A stretch of DNA of 64,000 nt from Bradyrhizobium vignae (GCF_004114425.1 NZ_RDQF01000003.1:62001-126000), one strand, 5' to 3'. Shown: positions 17,416 to 25,547, numbered from the stretch's first letter. A program made the numbers and translations. Notes: a model not told the origin generated them from the letters alone.

Positions 17416-17930
17416 TGGCTCTGAGTGAACGAATGAAGATCCTGCAAGACGCAATGTCCGAATACAGCGACATGACGGTTAAGAGCTTCCGGACCATCGA
17501 AGCGCTTGGAGATGCAATCGTGCAGCACTTGCCAATCTATCTAGGTGAAGGGTCTGAAGCACGGGGCGTGCCGCCTGAAGGCGAGTTTCAAGAGGAGGCG
17601 GGCGACTACCGAGGTGCAAAGTTCAGTACCCACGTCAAAGGGACCTTGACGTTAGCTCCTATCCAGATGGGTGTTGCAGTGGGCATTCCGCGTACAAGCG
17701 GTAACGGTAAGTTCTGGCCGCGCGTGGTGCTAGAATTTGAGATGATAGGCGATGCCATAACAATCAGAATTGGCGATAGCCCGCGAGCGCTGCGAGGCAT
17801 TCCCCTCGATTTCGGCGAACAGGACGTCGAACGGGTCTGTGAGGAGATTCACGAGTACATAAGAGCGGTATTGGAGAGCCCCGTCAAAGTCGCAACTGCG
17901 GTGACCAAAGGGAAACTTGGTTTCATCTAG
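17415..17930 (+). CDS. Unknown 171-aa protein in an accessory islet
   Basis: Not recognised. The start has a strong AAGGAGG seven bases upstream and overlaps the stop of the (frameshifted) gene before it in TGATG, indicating translational coupling of a two-gene unit. The N-terminal 45 residues are predicted helical (MALSERMKILQDAMSEYSDM and on). The middle is beta-rich with FSTHVKGTLTLAPIQMGVAV and a VVLEFEMIGDAITIRIG stretch, and the end is helical (DVERVCEEIHEYIRAVLES). No signal peptide or membrane segment. By eye the codon use looks less GC-biased than in neighbours, suggesting transfer. Confidence 0.72.
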   Translation: MALSERMKILQDAMSEYSDMTVKSFRTIEALGDAIVQHLPIYLGEGSEARGVPPEGEFQEEAGDYRGAKFSTHVKGTLTLAPIQMGVAVGIPRTSGNGKFWPRVVLEFEMIGDAITIRIGDSPRALRGIPLDFGEQDVERVCEEIHEYIRAVLESPVKVATAVTKGKLGFI

Positions 17931-18179
17931 TCGCACGCGCGGGAGAACGGCACTCATGGAAGTCACCTTCGGTGGCAGCGAATTGACGGACCAATGACTC
18001 CCGACTTCGATGCGATGAACGAAACTGACGTGCGAGAAATCATCGTGGAATTACGGTGACAGTGCACACAATACATAAGGCTTGGATGCTCGATAGCAGT
18101 CGATCATTGAGAGCATTGTCACTGCAATTCCGAAATCCCTCAGGGGAAACGGTCCGAACTCTCCACATTCAATTCGCCC
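17931..18179 (+). other. Degraded islet DNA with short coupled reading-frame scraps
   Basis: No intact gene. Two tiny frames overlap as ATGA: MEVTFGGSELTDQ (17956-17997) and MTPDFDAMNETDVREIIVEL plus one Arg (17994-18059). The latter looks like the N-terminus of large restriction-like proteins that begin with an MNETDVRE-type motif, here cut after 21 residues. This resemblance is from memory and needs a search. The remainder, to the palindrome at 18180, shows nothing. Confidence 0.4.
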
Positions 18180-18223
18180 GTCGTTCCGGGGCTCGCGCCC
18201 AAGGGGCGCGCCCCGGAATGACG
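18180..18223. repeat. Palindromic repeat (TTCCGGGGC...GCCCCGGAA type), copy 1
   Basis: Arms GTTCCGGGGC and GCCCCGGAAT around CGCGCCC/GGGGCGCG. It lies 30 bases beyond the stop of the first regulator copy. A related, longer palindrome lies just beyond the stop of the second regulator copy (19717-19819). Confidence 0.75.
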
Positions 18224-18253
18224 AGAGGAAACGCCACGGAATAGCGAGGCTGG

Positions 18254-18553
18254 CTAAACCTGCTTCCCCGCAATGATCTCCTGCGACGTCGCCACATGCC
18301 GCGCGAACGCCCCGCGCCCCGCCGCCGTGGCTGCCACCGTGGTCTGCGGCTTCTTGCCGACGAACGCCTCCTCCACGGACGCATAGCCCGCCTTCGCTAG
18401 CGTCTCTATATGCGCGCGGAAATTGCCGTCGGTGGCGCCGGTGAGCTTTTTCAGGCGCGCGAACTCCAAACCGGCCGACACGAGCAGTGCGTTCAGCGCC
18501 GCCATGATCTTGAGCCGCAGCGGCTGGTGGATGATGTCGTCGAGCTCGGCCAT
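18254..18553 (-). CDS. Winged-helix transcriptional regulator (HTH_34/ArsR-like), copy 1
   Basis: 99 aa. A single winged helix-turn-helix: IIHQPLRLKIMAALNAL, then the recognition region GLEFARLKKLTGATDGN, a second helix AHIETLAKAGY and the wing FVGKKPQTTVAATAAGR. It is about 87% identical to the regulator at 19828-20127 by direct comparison. Its ATG is in frame with the remnant of a truncated membrane-protein gene immediately upstream, so a fused product starting further upstream (a TTG at 18640) is also possible. Having lost its operon partners, it may be an orphan duplicate. Confidence 0.85.
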   Translation of the reverse strand: MAELDDIIHQPLRLKIMAALNALLVSAGLEFARLKKLTGATDGNFRAHIETLAKAGYASVEEAFVGKKPQTTVAATAAGRGAFARHVATSQEIIAGKQV

Positions 18554-18695
18554 CAGACGCCGCATCCAGAGGCCGCCGAGGACCAGGTCGCCGCCGTTGA
18601 CGAAGGCCATCCAGAGCGGGAAGGCGTCGCCGATGTACAAGAACCCAATCAGGGTCAGCGCGGCGATGCCGAGGCCGATTGCCAGGAAGGCAGCC
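18554..18695 (-). pseudogene. 3' remnant of a duplicated membrane-protein gene
   Basis: The translation AAFLAIGLGIAALTLIGFLY continues to LWMAFVNGGDLVLGGLWMRR and aligns closely with the C-terminus of the intact membrane protein at 20130-20681 (YAFLVIGATIIALTLIG... LWMAVVNGGGLTLGGLWMRR). Everything upstream of this is missing: the homology ends at about 18696, where a MITE-like repeat that has itself lost its left end begins. Confidence 0.85.
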
Positions 18696-18697
18696 TA

Positions 18698-18850
18698 GCG
18701 AAACCCATCACACGTGTTCCTCGAAGCATCCGTAAAGCTAATCGACCGGGCGCCACCCGCGGTTTGTCGTCACTTGCACGGATGACAGCCGCGATGACGG
18801 AGCAGGAATAGGAAAGCAATGGGTTTCTCATGAGCTCAACTCATCCTACG
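18698..18850. repeat. MITE-like element, copy 1, left end missing
   Basis: About 153 bp matching the element at 19550-19710 (shared ATCACACGTGTT, GGGCGCCA, GGATGACAG and the right end TCATCCTACG). It lacks the first roughly 23 bases of the left terminal inverted repeat, beginning abruptly at GCGAAACCCATCACACG next to the truncated membrane gene. Confidence 0.85.
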
Positions 18851-18967
18851 AGCTACACGTTCCGGGCCAACCCCGTCACCCAGCAGTTTGAGATGTGCCG
18901 GCCGGAGGTTGACAAACCTCGAGCCTATCACTTCATTTGCTGAGCCGGAAACCACCTAGGAGCCTCG

Positions 18968-19543
18968 ATGGCATCCATCTACGCTCTCTATTCCTGCCGC
19001 GACGGGCGGGTACGATACGTCGGGATGACGACCGGCACCATCGATCGCCGTTTTGTGCAGCACCGGCGGGGTCCTTATGACGGGATAGGTGTCGTGCGAG
19101 GCTGGATGCGTGACGAGTGGAATGACGCCTTTCCGGTTCGGACCGCATTGCTCGAATGGTGCGACATAAGTCAGGTCAGCGATCGTGAAACATACTGGAT
19201 TAATCTCTTCGACAATCTCCTGAATACGCGGAAGTATTATCGCCCTCAGCAGGCTCCGCAATGCCGTGCGCGGACTCCCAGGATTGCCGTCATTGCAGAA
19301 TACATGCGCAACCACACCTTCAACTTTGAAGGCAGACAGGGCATCCATTATCGGCATAGCCTTGATATGTATTTTGTGCTCGTTCCCGACAGGGATGAGG
19401 GGCTTCGCCCATTGATCGGCGATGAGCTTCCTGGAGGAAGCAGGCCGATGTGGTTTTCCGACCTTGCCCGCGCCATTGATGCGCGCGACAGGTATCGTGG
19501 CCTCTTCCCAAAGATGCAGTGGCCGCGTGACAAGGTGATTTGA
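18968..19543 (+). CDS. GIY-YIG nuclease domain protein
   Basis: 191 aa. Start with AGGAG seven bases upstream of the ATG. The N-terminus shows the fold signature in variant form: IYALY (4-8) and RYVGM (16-20), then IDRRFVQHR and the catalytic glutamate in SDRETYWINLF (E74). The C-terminal 100 residues are not recognised and contain no obvious DNA-binding motif. The gene is bracketed by two copies of a MITE-like repeat and lies between two copies of a duplicated regulator, so it is probably acquired. Possible roles are a homing-type, repair or phage-related nuclease; none is proven. Confidence 0.82.
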   Translation: MASIYALYSCRDGRVRYVGMTTGTIDRRFVQHRRGPYDGIGVVRGWMRDEWNDAFPVRTALLEWCDISQVSDRETYWINLFDNLLNTRKYYRPQQAPQCRARTPRIAVIAEYMRNHTFNFEGRQGIHYRHSLDMYFVLVPDRDEGLRPLIGDELPGGSRPMWFSDLARAIDARDRYRGLFPKMQWPRDKVI

Positions 19544-19549
19544 TCAGCC

Positions 19550-19710
19550 CGTAGGATGGGTTGAGCCCTTGCGAAAGCCATCACACGTGTTGCCCGAAGC
19601 GCCTGTAAAGTTAAATGATCGGGCGCCATCCGCGCTTCGGATGACAGCGGCCATAACTGAGAGCCTGAAGAGGAAAGCGATGGTTTCGCAAGGGCTCAAC
19701 CCATCCTACG
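19550..19710. repeat. MITE-like element, copy 2, complete
   Basis: 161 bp with long terminal inverted repeats: left end CGTAGGATGGGTTGAGCCCT followed by TGCGAAAGCCATC; the right end is the complement with one or two mismatches. It has no coding capacity. A truncated sister lies at 18698-18850 in the same orientation. Confidence 0.9.
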
Positions 19711-19716
19711 AACCGT

Positions 19717-19819
19717 TATTCCGGGGCGCGCGCAGCGCGAACCCGGAATCCATTGAGCGGCAGCGTCGGCGGTGGAATGGATTCCGGGTTCGTGCCCAAG
19801 AGGGCGCGCCCCGGAAGAC
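19717..19819. repeat. Palindromic repeat (TTCCGGGGC type), copy 2
   Basis: Begins TTATTCCGGGGCGCGCGC and ends GCGCGCCCCGGAAGAC, with internal arms AACCCGGAATCCATT / AATGGATTCCGGGTT. It lies just beyond the stop of the second regulator copy, in the same relative place as the palindrome at 18180. Confidence 0.8.
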
Positions 19820-19827
19820 GGCGGAGC

Positions 19828-20127
19828 CTAACCCTGCTTCCCCGCAATAATCTCCTGCAACGTCGCCACATGCCGCGCGAACGCGCCGCGGCCGGCGGCG
19901 GTGGCGGTCACCGTGGTCTGCGGCTTCTTGCCTACAAACGCCTTGTCCACCTGGACATAGCCGGCCTTGGCCAGGGTCTCGATATGCGCACCGAGATTGC
20001 CGTCGGTGGCGCCGGTGAGCTTCTTCAGGCGGGCGAATTCCAGCCCGACCCCTGCAGGCAGGGCGTTCAGCGCCGCCATGATCTTCAGGCGCAGCGGCTG
20101 ATGGATGATGTCGTCGAGCTCGGCCAA
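19828..20127 (-). CDS. Winged-helix transcriptional regulator (HTH_34/ArsR-like), copy 2
   Basis: 99 aa with the same winged helix-turn-helix as the copy at 18254-18553 (13 differences). The start is a TTG at the position where copy 1 has ATG (MAELDDIIHQPLRLK). It lies two bases past the stop of the membrane-protein gene, so it is the last gene of a four-gene operon and probably the operon's own regulator. TTG would give low expression. Confidence 0.85.
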   Translation of the reverse strand: MAELDDIIHQPLRLKIMAALNALPAGVGLEFARLKKLTGATDGNLGAHIETLAKAGYVQVDKAFVGKKPQTTVTATAAGRGAFARHVATLQEIIAGKQG

Positions 20128-20129
20128 TG

Positions 20130-20681
20130 CTAGCTCCGCCGCATCCAGAGGCCGCCGAGGGTCAGCCCGCCACCGTTGACGACTGCCATCCACAGCAACA
20201 GCGATATGCCCGGGATGTAGAAATAACCAATCAGCGTCAGTGCAATGATGGTGGCGCCGATCACGAGGAAAGCGTAGCCGAACCACACCCCCGCCATCAT
20301 GTAGAACAGCATGATGTAGATCGGCCAGAACGCCGTCTGTTGGCGCGGGGTGAAATGGCCGAAATAGCAGACGAAGATGCCGAAGGCGACGATCAGCAGA
20401 AATGTCAAGAGATAGCGGATGTCGAACACGCGAATGCGGTTTCGGGACCGGTGATAGGCGCCGATGGCAAGGAAGCCGACGATCGAAACCGTGTAGATGC
20501 TGATCCAGAAATAGAGTCCATAGCGCGGCCAGAGCCAGCCTGCGATGTTGCCGACGAACGCCAGCACGCCCCACATCAACAAAGCCAGGCTCGAAACTTG
20601 ATAGATCAGCGACTGGCGCACGCGGCGAACGGTGTCGTCGATATCCGCCATCGCGTCCGCGGCTTGCTTGCTGTCGATCAT
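20130..20681 (-). CDS. Multi-pass membrane protein of unknown function
   Basis: 183 aa. A short hydrophilic N-terminus (MIDSKQAADAMADIDDTVRR) is followed by about six hydrophobic segments, including LIYQVSSLALLMWGVLAFVG, YFWISIYTVSIVGFLAIGAY, YLLTFLLIVAFGIFVCYFG and WPIYIMLFYMMAGVWFGYAF. The start overlaps the end of the DUF2306 gene by four bases (ATGA). A truncated paralogue survives at 18554-18695. Together with the linked regulator this resembles membrane-protein/HTH_34 gene pairs seen in many bacteria. Function unknown. Confidence 0.82.
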   Translation of the reverse strand: MIDSKQAADAMADIDDTVRRVRQSLIYQVSSLALLMWGVLAFVGNIAGWLWPRYGLYFWISIYTVSIVGFLAIGAYHRSRNRIRVFDIRYLLTFLLIVAFGIFVCYFGHFTPRQQTAFWPIYIMLFYMMAGVWFGYAFLVIGATIIALTLIGYFYIPGISLLLWMAVVNGGGLTLGGLWMRRS

Positions 20682-21199
20682 GACGGCGCTCCAGCCTGCC
20701 CGGCCAATCCGGTGGATGGCGCCGCCACATCTGATGGAGGCCGGTACTTGCGGATCACGAGATGGGCGATCGTCATCGTCGCGACCGACACGATCAGTGC
20801 GGTCAAGCCGCACTGGTTCCGCATCGTCAGCGGCAACAGCCGCAACGCCGTGTTGATTGCCGCGGCCGACATCAGCGCTACATAGGACCAGGCGATGAAG
20901 TGGTAGTGGATGGATCTCCAGTTCGACGGCCTCGGCATGCGCAACAGCGGGACGACCGCCAGCACGATGCAGGCGAAATTCACGATCGCGGCGACATGGA
21001 AGACGTTGAAATGCCCCGTGAACCGGTGGATCAGCAAGGTCGTGCCGTCAGAGACCAGCATGGCATAGACGTAGAAGTAACCGCGCGCACGGTGGCCGGC
21101 ACCGCGCTTGGGACGCAGGAACTGGATGAGCCCGACGGTACTGCAGAGCAGCGCCAGCACCAGATGGATCGTACCTGCGAGGGTCAAATGCGCCATCAT
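20678..21199 (-). CDS. DUF2306-type membrane protein
   Basis: 173 aa with about four to five membrane segments. The family-like signature GHRARGYFYVYAMLVSDGTT follows the first segment, and conserved histidines occur in HRFTGHFNVFH and SIHYHFIAWSYVA, suggestive of metal or haem binding as in other small polytopic families (inference). It starts at a tandem ATGATG three bases after the upstream hydrolase stop and overlaps the following membrane gene by ATGA. Confidence 0.82.
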   Translation of the reverse strand: MMAHLTLAGTIHLVLALLCSTVGLIQFLRPKRGAGHRARGYFYVYAMLVSDGTTLLIHRFTGHFNVFHVAAIVNFACIVLAVVPLLRMPRPSNWRSIHYHFIAWSYVALMSAAAINTALRLLPLTMRNQCGLTALIVSVATMTIAHLVIRKYRPPSDVAAPSTGLAGQAGAPS

Positions 21200-21201
21200 G
21201 G

Positions 21202-22212
21202 TCAGCTCCCCGCTGCACCGCGCGTCGCCACGTCCTCGGCGATCGCGGAGACGGCTTTCGGATTGGTGACGATGCCCATGTGGTTGATGCCGTCGATGAT
21301 CTTGACGTCGACCGACGGCTTCACCGCTCGCACGACTTCCGCATATTTGTCCGAGATCATCATCTCGTCCTCGGCGGCGCCGAAGATCGTGACTGGACGT
21401 GTCGTCGCCGGAAGATCGATGCGATAGCCGCGCGTCCCGAAGTTGCGCATCAGGCGGTCCGAATAGGTGGAGACGAGGTACTTTGCCGAGCTCGGCGGCA
21501 CGGCCAAGGCGAGCACCGGCAGCTGCGAACAGCAGTCGATGCCGAGCCTGCGCAATGCCGTCAGGCCGAGGAAGCGCGGGAGATCGATGTTGGCCCAGCC
21601 GCCGGCCTTCGGCCTGTTGGTCGGCGCGTCATAGCCGAGATAGGGCGCGAGCAGCACGGTGCGGACGAACATGTCCTGCATGATCGGTGTCGCGGCGACG
21701 CGCAGCGAGAAGCCGGCGCCGGCGGAATGGCCGATCAGGGTCAGCGGCAGATCGGGCGCGCTCTTGCGGACATGAGCGACGAAATCGATCAGGTCATCCT
21801 CGAGCTGGCCGACATAGAAGATGTCGCCGCGCGTGCCGGAGCCGCCATGGCCGCGGATGTCCAGCGCCCAGGTCTCCACCCCGTGCGCGGCGATCGCATG
21901 GGTCAGCGCGTGATTGACGGTGCCGCTGGAGCCGGAAGAGCCATGGATGAAGATCGCGCCGCGGCCTGTCTCCGGGCCGGTCGGCGCATAATGGCGATAG
22001 CCGATCCAGGTGCCGTCACGGGCCTGAAAGCGCTCGAGCGGCGGCAGTGTGGACCAGTCGATGCCCTTGGCGGAATCCGAGACCGATCGCATCTCGGGCG
22101 GCCGCTCCAGCGGCATTGCGATCATGGCGCCCAGAATCAACGCCACACCGCCGATTGCACACAGGACCCATTTCAGGCCGTTCAAAACGCCGCGCAGGAG
22201 CCGGATCGCCAT
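21202..22212 (-). CDS. Membrane-anchored alpha/beta hydrolase
   Basis: 336 aa. One N-terminal membrane segment (LKWVLCAIGGVALILGAMIA), then an alpha/beta hydrolase domain facing the periplasm: oxyanion region FIHGSSGSSGTVNH, nucleophile elbow GHSAG (S163), a later acid in IFGAAEDEMM and the His in DGINHMGI. GAGGGC lies upstream of the chosen ATG; another ATG nine codons earlier is possible. It resembles lysophospholipase-like hydrolases. First gene of the operon with the DUF2306, membrane and regulator genes. Confidence 0.85.
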   Translation of the reverse strand: MAIRLLRGVLNGLKWVLCAIGGVALILGAMIAMPLERPPEMRSVSDSAKGIDWSTLPPLERFQARDGTWIGYRHYAPTGPETGRGAIFIHGSSGSSGTVNHALTHAIAAHGVETWALDIRGHGGSGTRGDIFYVGQLEDDLIDFVAHVRKSAPDLPLTLIGHSAGAGFSLRVAATPIMQDMFVRTVLLAPYLGYDAPTNRPKAGGWANIDLPRFLGLTALRRLGIDCCSQLPVLALAVPPSSAKYLVSTYSDRLMRNFGTRGYRIDLPATTRPVTIFGAAEDEMMISDKYAEVVRAVKPSVDVKIIDGINHMGIVTNPKAVSAIAEDVATRGAAGS

Positions 22213-22349
22213 GCCATCGCCCTCAAACCCATTAATCAACAGAGAACTCTATAGTACAGAGTACTCTTTCGATCAACCCGGGGATTGGCGCCGCGCGGCG
22301 AAAATCCTTAACGTCGGGTCTGACCCCAAAATGCCGAATCGTTTTTGAG

Positions 22350-23972
22350 ATGCCGCCTGCGGAACAACTGCTCAACGCGCCCGAATTCACCGTCTCCGAG
22401 TTGTCCCTGTCCCTGAAGCGGACGGTCGAGGACGCCTTCGGCCATGTCCGCGTCCGCGGCGAGATCTCCGGCTTTCGCGGGCCGCATTCCTCCGGCCATT
22501 GCTATTTCGCGCTCAAGGACGAGAGCGCCAAGATCGAGGCGGTGATCTGGAAGGGCGTGCACGGCCGCATGCGCTTCAAGCCGCAGGAAGGCCTCGAGGT
22601 CATCGCCACCGGCAAGTTGACCACTTACCCCGGCTCCTCAAAGTACCAGATCGTGATCGAGGCGCTGGAGCCGGCCGGGATCGGCGCGCTGATGGCGCTG
22701 ATGGAGGAGCGGAAGAAGAAGCTCGCCGCCGAAGGCCTGTTCGACGAGGCGCGCAAGCAGCTCTTGCCCTGGCTGCCGGAGGTGATCGGCGTCGTGACCT
22801 CGCCGACCGGTGCCGTCATTCGCGACATCCTGCACCGGCTGGAGGATCGCTTTCCCCGCCGCGTGCTGGTGTGGCCGGTCAAGGTGCAGGGCGACGGCTC
22901 GGCCGAGCAGGTCGCGGCCGCGATCCGCGGCTTCAACGCGATCCCTGAGGGCGGCAAGATTCCCCGTCCCGACGTGCTCATCGTCGCGCGCGGCGGCGGC
23001 TCGCTGGAGGATCTCTGGTCGTTCAACGAGGAGATCGTGGTCCGCGCAGCCAGCGACAGCATGATCCCGCTGATCTCGGCGGTGGGGCATGAGACCGACA
23101 TCACGCTGATCGATTTCGTCGCCGACAAGCGCGCCCCGACGCCGACGGCGGCGGCGGAGATGGCGGTGCCGGTGCGCAGCGACCTGTTCGTCGAGGTCGC
23201 CGATCTCGCGCGGCGCACCCGTGCCTGCTGGCAGCGCGGCCACGAGAATCGCCGTAACGAGCTGCGCGCCGCCGCGCGCGCGCTGCCGGCGGCCGGCGAT
23301 CTCCTGGCGATCCCGCGGCAACGGCTGGATGCGGCGGGCGCCTCCCTGCCCCGCTGCCTCAAGGCCAACACGCACGCGCATTTCCGCAGATTCACCGCCG
23401 CAAGTTCAAAACTGACGCTGCGGGTGCTGCACGGCCAGATCGCGCAGGCCGATCACCGCCTCACCGTGTGCGGCGAGCGGCTCGGCCTGTCCGCACGCTC
23501 GCTGCTGCGGCAGCGGCGCGATCGCTTTGCCGGGTTGGAGGTGCGCCTGCGTGCCTCAAGACTTTCGAATGCGCAGGCGCAGCGCAACGCGATTGCGCGC
23601 CAGCGCGAGCGCACGCATCGACTGGCCGAGCGCGCGGGCCGCGCGCTCGTCACGCTGCTGCACCGGCTCGATGCCCGTGTCGAGAACAGCGGCAAGCTGC
23701 TCTCCGCGCTGTCCTATCGCAGCGTGCTCGCGCGTGGCTTTGCGCTGGTGCGCGATGAGGCCGGCCATCCCCTGCATGCGGCCGAGTCGATCGGTCCCGG
23801 CGCACGCGTCGAGATCGAGTTCGCGGATGGCCGCGTCGGCGCAACGGCGGATACGGATCGCCCGCCCCCCGCGGTAAAGCGCGCGCCATCGCAGGCAAAG
23901 CCGGCCACGCAGGACACAAAGCCGGCACCGAAGCGGGTGGTCAAGCCGGTGGATCAGGGCAGCTTGTTCTGA
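22350..23972 (+). CDS. xseA: Exodeoxyribonuclease VII large subunit
   Basis: 540 aa. N-terminal OB-fold with [18 protein letters not shown] and [20 protein letters not shown]; catalytic core [35 protein letters not shown] and [20 protein letters not shown] followed by [10 protein letters not shown] long Arg/Ala-rich coiled coil comes next, ending [17 protein letters not shown] Lys/Pro/Ala-rich tail of about 35 residues closes the protein (QGSLF end). It partners the small subunit XseB, which is not in this window. The gene is divergent from the hydrolase operon. Confidence 0.95.
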   Translation: MPPAEQLLNAPEFTVSELSLSLKRTVEDAFGHVRVRGEISGFRGPHSSGHCYFALKDESAKIEAVIWKGVHGRMRFKPQEGLEVIATGKLTTYPGSSKYQIVIEALEPAGIGALMALMEERKKKLAAEGLFDEARKQLLPWLPEVIGVVTSPTGAVIRDILHRLEDRFPRRVLVWPVKVQGDGSAEQVAAAIRGFNAIPEGGKIPRPDVLIVARGGGSLEDLWSFNEEIVVRAASDSMIPLISAVGHETDITLIDFVADKRAPTPTAAAEMAVPVRSDLFVEVADLARRTRACWQRGHENRRNELRAAARALPAAGDLLAIPRQRLDAAGASLPRCLKANTHAHFRRFTAASSKLTLRVLHGQIAQADHRLTVCGERLGLSARSLLRQRRDRFAGLEVRLRASRLSNAQAQRNAIARQRERTHRLAERAGRALVTLLHRLDARVENSGKLLSALSYRSVLARGFALVRDEAGHPLHAAESIGPGARVEIEFADGRVGATADTDRPPPAVKRAPSQAKPATQDTKPAPKRVVKPVDQGSLF

Positions 23973-24001
23973 GGCGCGAGGAGCGAGCGCTCCGCCCTCG
24001 G

Positions 24002-24155
24002 CGTCATTCCCCGCCTTGTGCGCAATTGCGCACTGGAGCGGGGAATCCAGTACGCCGCAGCTTCTCTGTGAATCACTGACGTCTCGGCGTACTGGATCGC
24101 GCGGTCCCGGCTCCGCCAAGGCTTCGGCGGACAAGTCGCTGCACTCGCAATGACG
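24002..24155. repeat. Large palindromic repeat (CGTCATTCCCCGC type)
   Basis: Nested inverted repeats: CGTCATTCCCCGC.. with GGAATCCAGTACGCCG / CGGCGTACTGGAT arms, ending CTCGCAATGACG. Its outer ends resemble family B. It lies just after the xseA stop. Confidence 0.75.
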
Positions 24156-24174
24156 AGGTGGAACCAGCCTAGCT

Positions 24175-24324
24175 CTACCGGCAGGACAATCCCGCGTCGA
24201 TCGTGGTCCAGAAGCCGCAATGTTCCGGCGCAAGCTGTGGGGCGCCGGCATGGGCCTCGAACAGGAGGATCACGACGGTGAAGACGATCAGCGCGGAGGC
24301 GAAGAGCGTGATGCGGTTGCGCAT
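24175..24324 (-). CDS. 49-aa single-pass or exported microprotein
   Basis: The translation begins MRNRITLFASALIVFTVVIL and ends TTIDAGLSCR. The N-terminus is a basic cap followed by a hydrophobic helix and an AHAG cleavage-like site, so the product is either a membrane-tethered peptide or an exported peptide of about 25 residues with two cysteines (EHCGFW and LSCR) that could form a disulfide. No strong Shine-Dalgarno is visible. Function unknown. Confidence 0.6.
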   Translation of the reverse strand: MRNRITLFASALIVFTVVILLFEAHAGAPQLAPEHCGFWTTIDAGLSCR

Positions 24325-24531
24325 GTGAAATGCGTTTAATCGACATCATGGTCGAATGATGGCGCCGCCACAGGCTGAAACCGCATCAAGGCGCGATCCG
24401 TAGATTCCAGGTCGGCCATTTTCCGTGCACGGCGGTGGTCGATGCGGGGCTGTCCGCCTGATGTTGTTCCCGGATGGCCCCGCTTCCGCCTTCGCTCTAC
24501 GAGCTACGGCGCGGCAAGTCCGCTCATCCGG

Positions 24532-25353
24532 TTACCGCGCCAGCCATTGCGCGACGTCCTTCTGCGAGGCCGCGCGCGCCTCGGCGTCCGTGCCGAAATG
24601 GCCGTGCTCGGGCGCGGCAGCGTCGCTGTCGGCAGCACCGTGCAGAGGTATGTTGGCGCGGTCGAAATCATGGTCGGCGCCGGGATAGACCACGATGCGC
24701 GCGAGCGCGCTGCGGCCGCGCGCGCCGTCCACCATCTGCCGGCAGGCCGGCGGCGACGACACGTCGTCATCGGCGCCGATCAGCACCAGCGTCGGCACCC
24801 GCGTGCTCCACCCCAAACCCGCCGAGATCCGGCAATCCGGATAGAACGCGATCGCGGCGCGGAAATCCGGACCGAGATCGCGCCCCGCGCTCTGCGGGCG
24901 CACGGCCCAGAGCAGCGCGCTCGCCCCATTTGCCCAGCCGATCAGGCTGACGCGGTCGCGCGCCACCCAGGCCTGCTTCATCAGCCAGGCGCGCGAGGCC
25001 GCGATATCGGCGACACGCTCGCGCCGCGCCTTGACATGCATCTCCTTGACGCGGCATTGCGGCCCGAGCTCGCGCGAGCCGTAGCTGTCGGGCAGCAGCA
25101 CGGCATTGCCGGCCTCGAGCAGGCGCTCGGCCCAATCGCGATAGCGCGGCAGCACGGGATCGGAATGGCCACCCAGGCCACCGCAGCCATGCAGCGCGAT
25201 CACGGTCGGAAACGGGCCCGCGCCCTCGGGCTTGTAGAGCTGCGCATGAAGGACCCCGGACGCGAGCGGGATGTCGACCGGCTGCGGCGCGGGCGAGGCG
25301 GGCGCGGCCGATATCAGCAGCGTCATGAACAGGGCGGTCAGTCGAAGGCGCAT
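24532..25353 (-). CDS. Exported dienelactone-hydrolase-like protein with substituted nucleophile
   Basis: 273 aa. The signal peptide MRLRLTALFMTLLISAAPAS is followed by an alpha/beta hydrolase domain: HGCGGLGG (55-62), a lid region with cysteines, the nucleophile elbow reading GWANG (139-143), LIGADDDVSSP holding the acid and PGADHDFD holding the histidine. Members normally have Ser or Cys at the third elbow position; here it is Ala141. The base codon is GCC. The protein may be catalytically dead or use another residue. Confidence 0.82.
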   Translation of the reverse strand: MRLRLTALFMTLLISAAPASPAPQPVDIPLASGVLHAQLYKPEGAGPFPTVIALHGCGGLGGHSDPVLPRYRDWAERLLEAGNAVLLPDSYGSRELGPQCRVKEMHVKARRERVADIAASRAWLMKQAWVARDRVSLIGWANGASALLWAVRPQSAGRDLGPDFRAAIAFYPDCRISAGLGWSTRVPTLVLIGADDDVSSPPACRQMVDGARGRSALARIVVYPGADHDFDRANIPLHGAADSDAAAPEHGHFGTDAEARAASQKDVAQWLAR

Positions 25354-25547
25354 CGGACTCTGCCGCAGGAGGTGCCGGAACCAGCGACCCTTCAGTTCAA
25401 GCATTATCACGCGGAAACGGCGGCAAAACATCACAAACCGGTGGGTTTAACGGGCGGACAAGCCACCCCATCTATGCTACATCTCATCCAACACATCGTG
25501 CCCTCCAAGGTCTTCCATGGAGAGGCGTTCCGTGGAGACTTTCGACC

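Noticed and set aside
18056..18244. 62-codon frame in the islet
   Set aside because: Its second half is translated palindromic repeat, so it is accidental.
19550..19710. The two GTAGGATGGG elements as ends of a composite transposon carrying the GIY-YIG gene
   Set aside because: No transposase and no target duplication could be found; the left copy is truncated. Kept only as an observation of bracketing repeats.
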